From Bosea sp. PAMC 26642 (GTDB lineage: Bacteria; Pseudomonadota; Alphaproteobacteria; Rhizobiales; Beijerinckiaceae), in assembly GCF_001562255.1 (NCBI RefSeq), contig NZ_CP014301.1, positions 744,001 through 808,000 on the forward strand: a stretch of DNA of 64,000 nt, read 5' to 3'. The notes under the pieces were generated by a model that did not search any database, was not told where the DNA came from, and was given only the letters and a program-made list of their open reading frames with translations. Shown here piece by piece: positions 63,737 to 64,000 of the stretch; position 1 is the first letter of the stretch; each line of letters starts with the position of its first letter. The position numbers and the translations under genes were made by a program.

Positions 63737-64000
63737 GTGTCCATTCTCCGCTCTGTCGTCCGCGGCTGCGGTTCCTATCTGCCGGCGCGCATTGTCACCA
63801 ACGCCGAGCTGGCGACGCGCGTCGATACGACCGACGAATGGATCGTCCAGCGCACTGGCATCCGCCAGCGCCATGTCGCCGCCGCCGATGAGACCACCTC
63901 CGCCATCGGCCTGAAGGCCGCGCAGGCCGCGCTGGCCGACGCGGGCATGGACGCCAGCGAAATCGATCTGATCATCGTCGCGACCGCGACGCCCGACCAC
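63737..64000 (+). CDS. fabH: Beta-ketoacyl-ACP synthase III, N-terminal part
   Basis: 88 codons from GTG 63737 run to the end of the window without a stop. [66 protein letters not shown] is the FabH N-terminal thiolase-fold sequence. The catalytic cysteine lies beyond the window. It starts fatty-acid elongation from acetyl-CoA and malonyl-ACP. A GGGA sequence lies just upstream. Confidence 0.95.
   Translation, partial: MSILRSVVRGCGSYLPARIVTNAELATRVDTTDEWIVQRTGIRQRHVAAADETTSAIGLKAAQAALADAGMDASEIDLIIVATATPDH

Overview
The window is GC-rich, densely coded chromosomal DNA from an alphaproteobacterium of the order Hyphomicrobiales (Rhizobiales). I infer this from the Porin_2-type porin, the LdtR/LdtP pair with its DUF6163 neighbour, the UQCC-DUF177-plsX-fabH block, the DUF2336 and Bpt families, and several palindromic intergenic repeats. 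A Bosea-like relative is my best guess, from overall protein flavour only. No rRNA, tRNA, CRISPR array, prophage or intact insertion sequence was seen.

Layout. 1-5.5 kb: end of tamB, a major porin with a strong terminator, an OmpA-type multi-repeat protein and a membrane-anchored tandem helix-hairpin-helix protein. 5.5-13.5 kb: alpha/beta hydrolase, lytic transglycosylase, dapA, a PaiB-like flavin protein, smpB, an exported superoxide dismutase, a NYN-domain protein and pyrE. 13.5-20.2 kb: tautomerase/LysR divergon, then a minus-strand housekeeping block pdxJ-(tumE-tumA)-acpS-|aqpZ|-lepB-rnc-era. 20.4-29 kb: HerA-like ATPase, rpoZ, rsh, recO, DUF1003, parC. Compared with the order I recall for rhizobia (rpoZ-rsh-pyrE-pdxJ-acpS-lepB-rnc-era-recO-parC), the middle block is inverted and moved, and accessory genes lie at its joints. 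29-38 kb: an outer-membrane barrel, two DUF2336 paralogues, an RraA-like aldolase with a 42-codon SAF-domain remnant, bpt, an RDD protein, threonine ammonia-lyase, a solitary LivH-like permease with a lipoprotein-like N-terminus, and hemB. 38-42 kb: 3-hydroxyisobutyryl-CoA hydrolase, DUF6163, ldtR, ldtP. 42-48.5 kb is the most accessory stretch: alpha/beta hydrolase, a GIY-YIG/DUF2239 divergon, VOC protein, nhaA, and an MFS exporter divergent from a MerR regulator. 48.5-55 kb: glyA, a VapBC-like pair, then nrdR-ribD-ribE-ribH-nusB-thiL. 55-64 kb: MFS transporter, ureidoglycine-aminohydrolase-like cupin, hppA, an EamA transporter, bamE, and the UQCC-DUF177-plsX-fabH operon, with fabH cut by the window end.

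Most of the content is core metabolism and envelope maintenance. The signals most worth following are regulatory and architectural: a perfect 12-bp inverted repeat inside the start of ldtR and two more dyads between ldtR and ldtP; a MerR-type promoter with an exact 19-bp spacer beside a regulator whose two cysteines are spaced as in copper sensors; the OmpA plus membrane-HhH pair; the lipoprotein-permease fusion; the GIY-YIG/DUF2239 divergon with its own dyad; and two toxin-antitoxin pairs placed inside otherwise conserved housekeeping operons.
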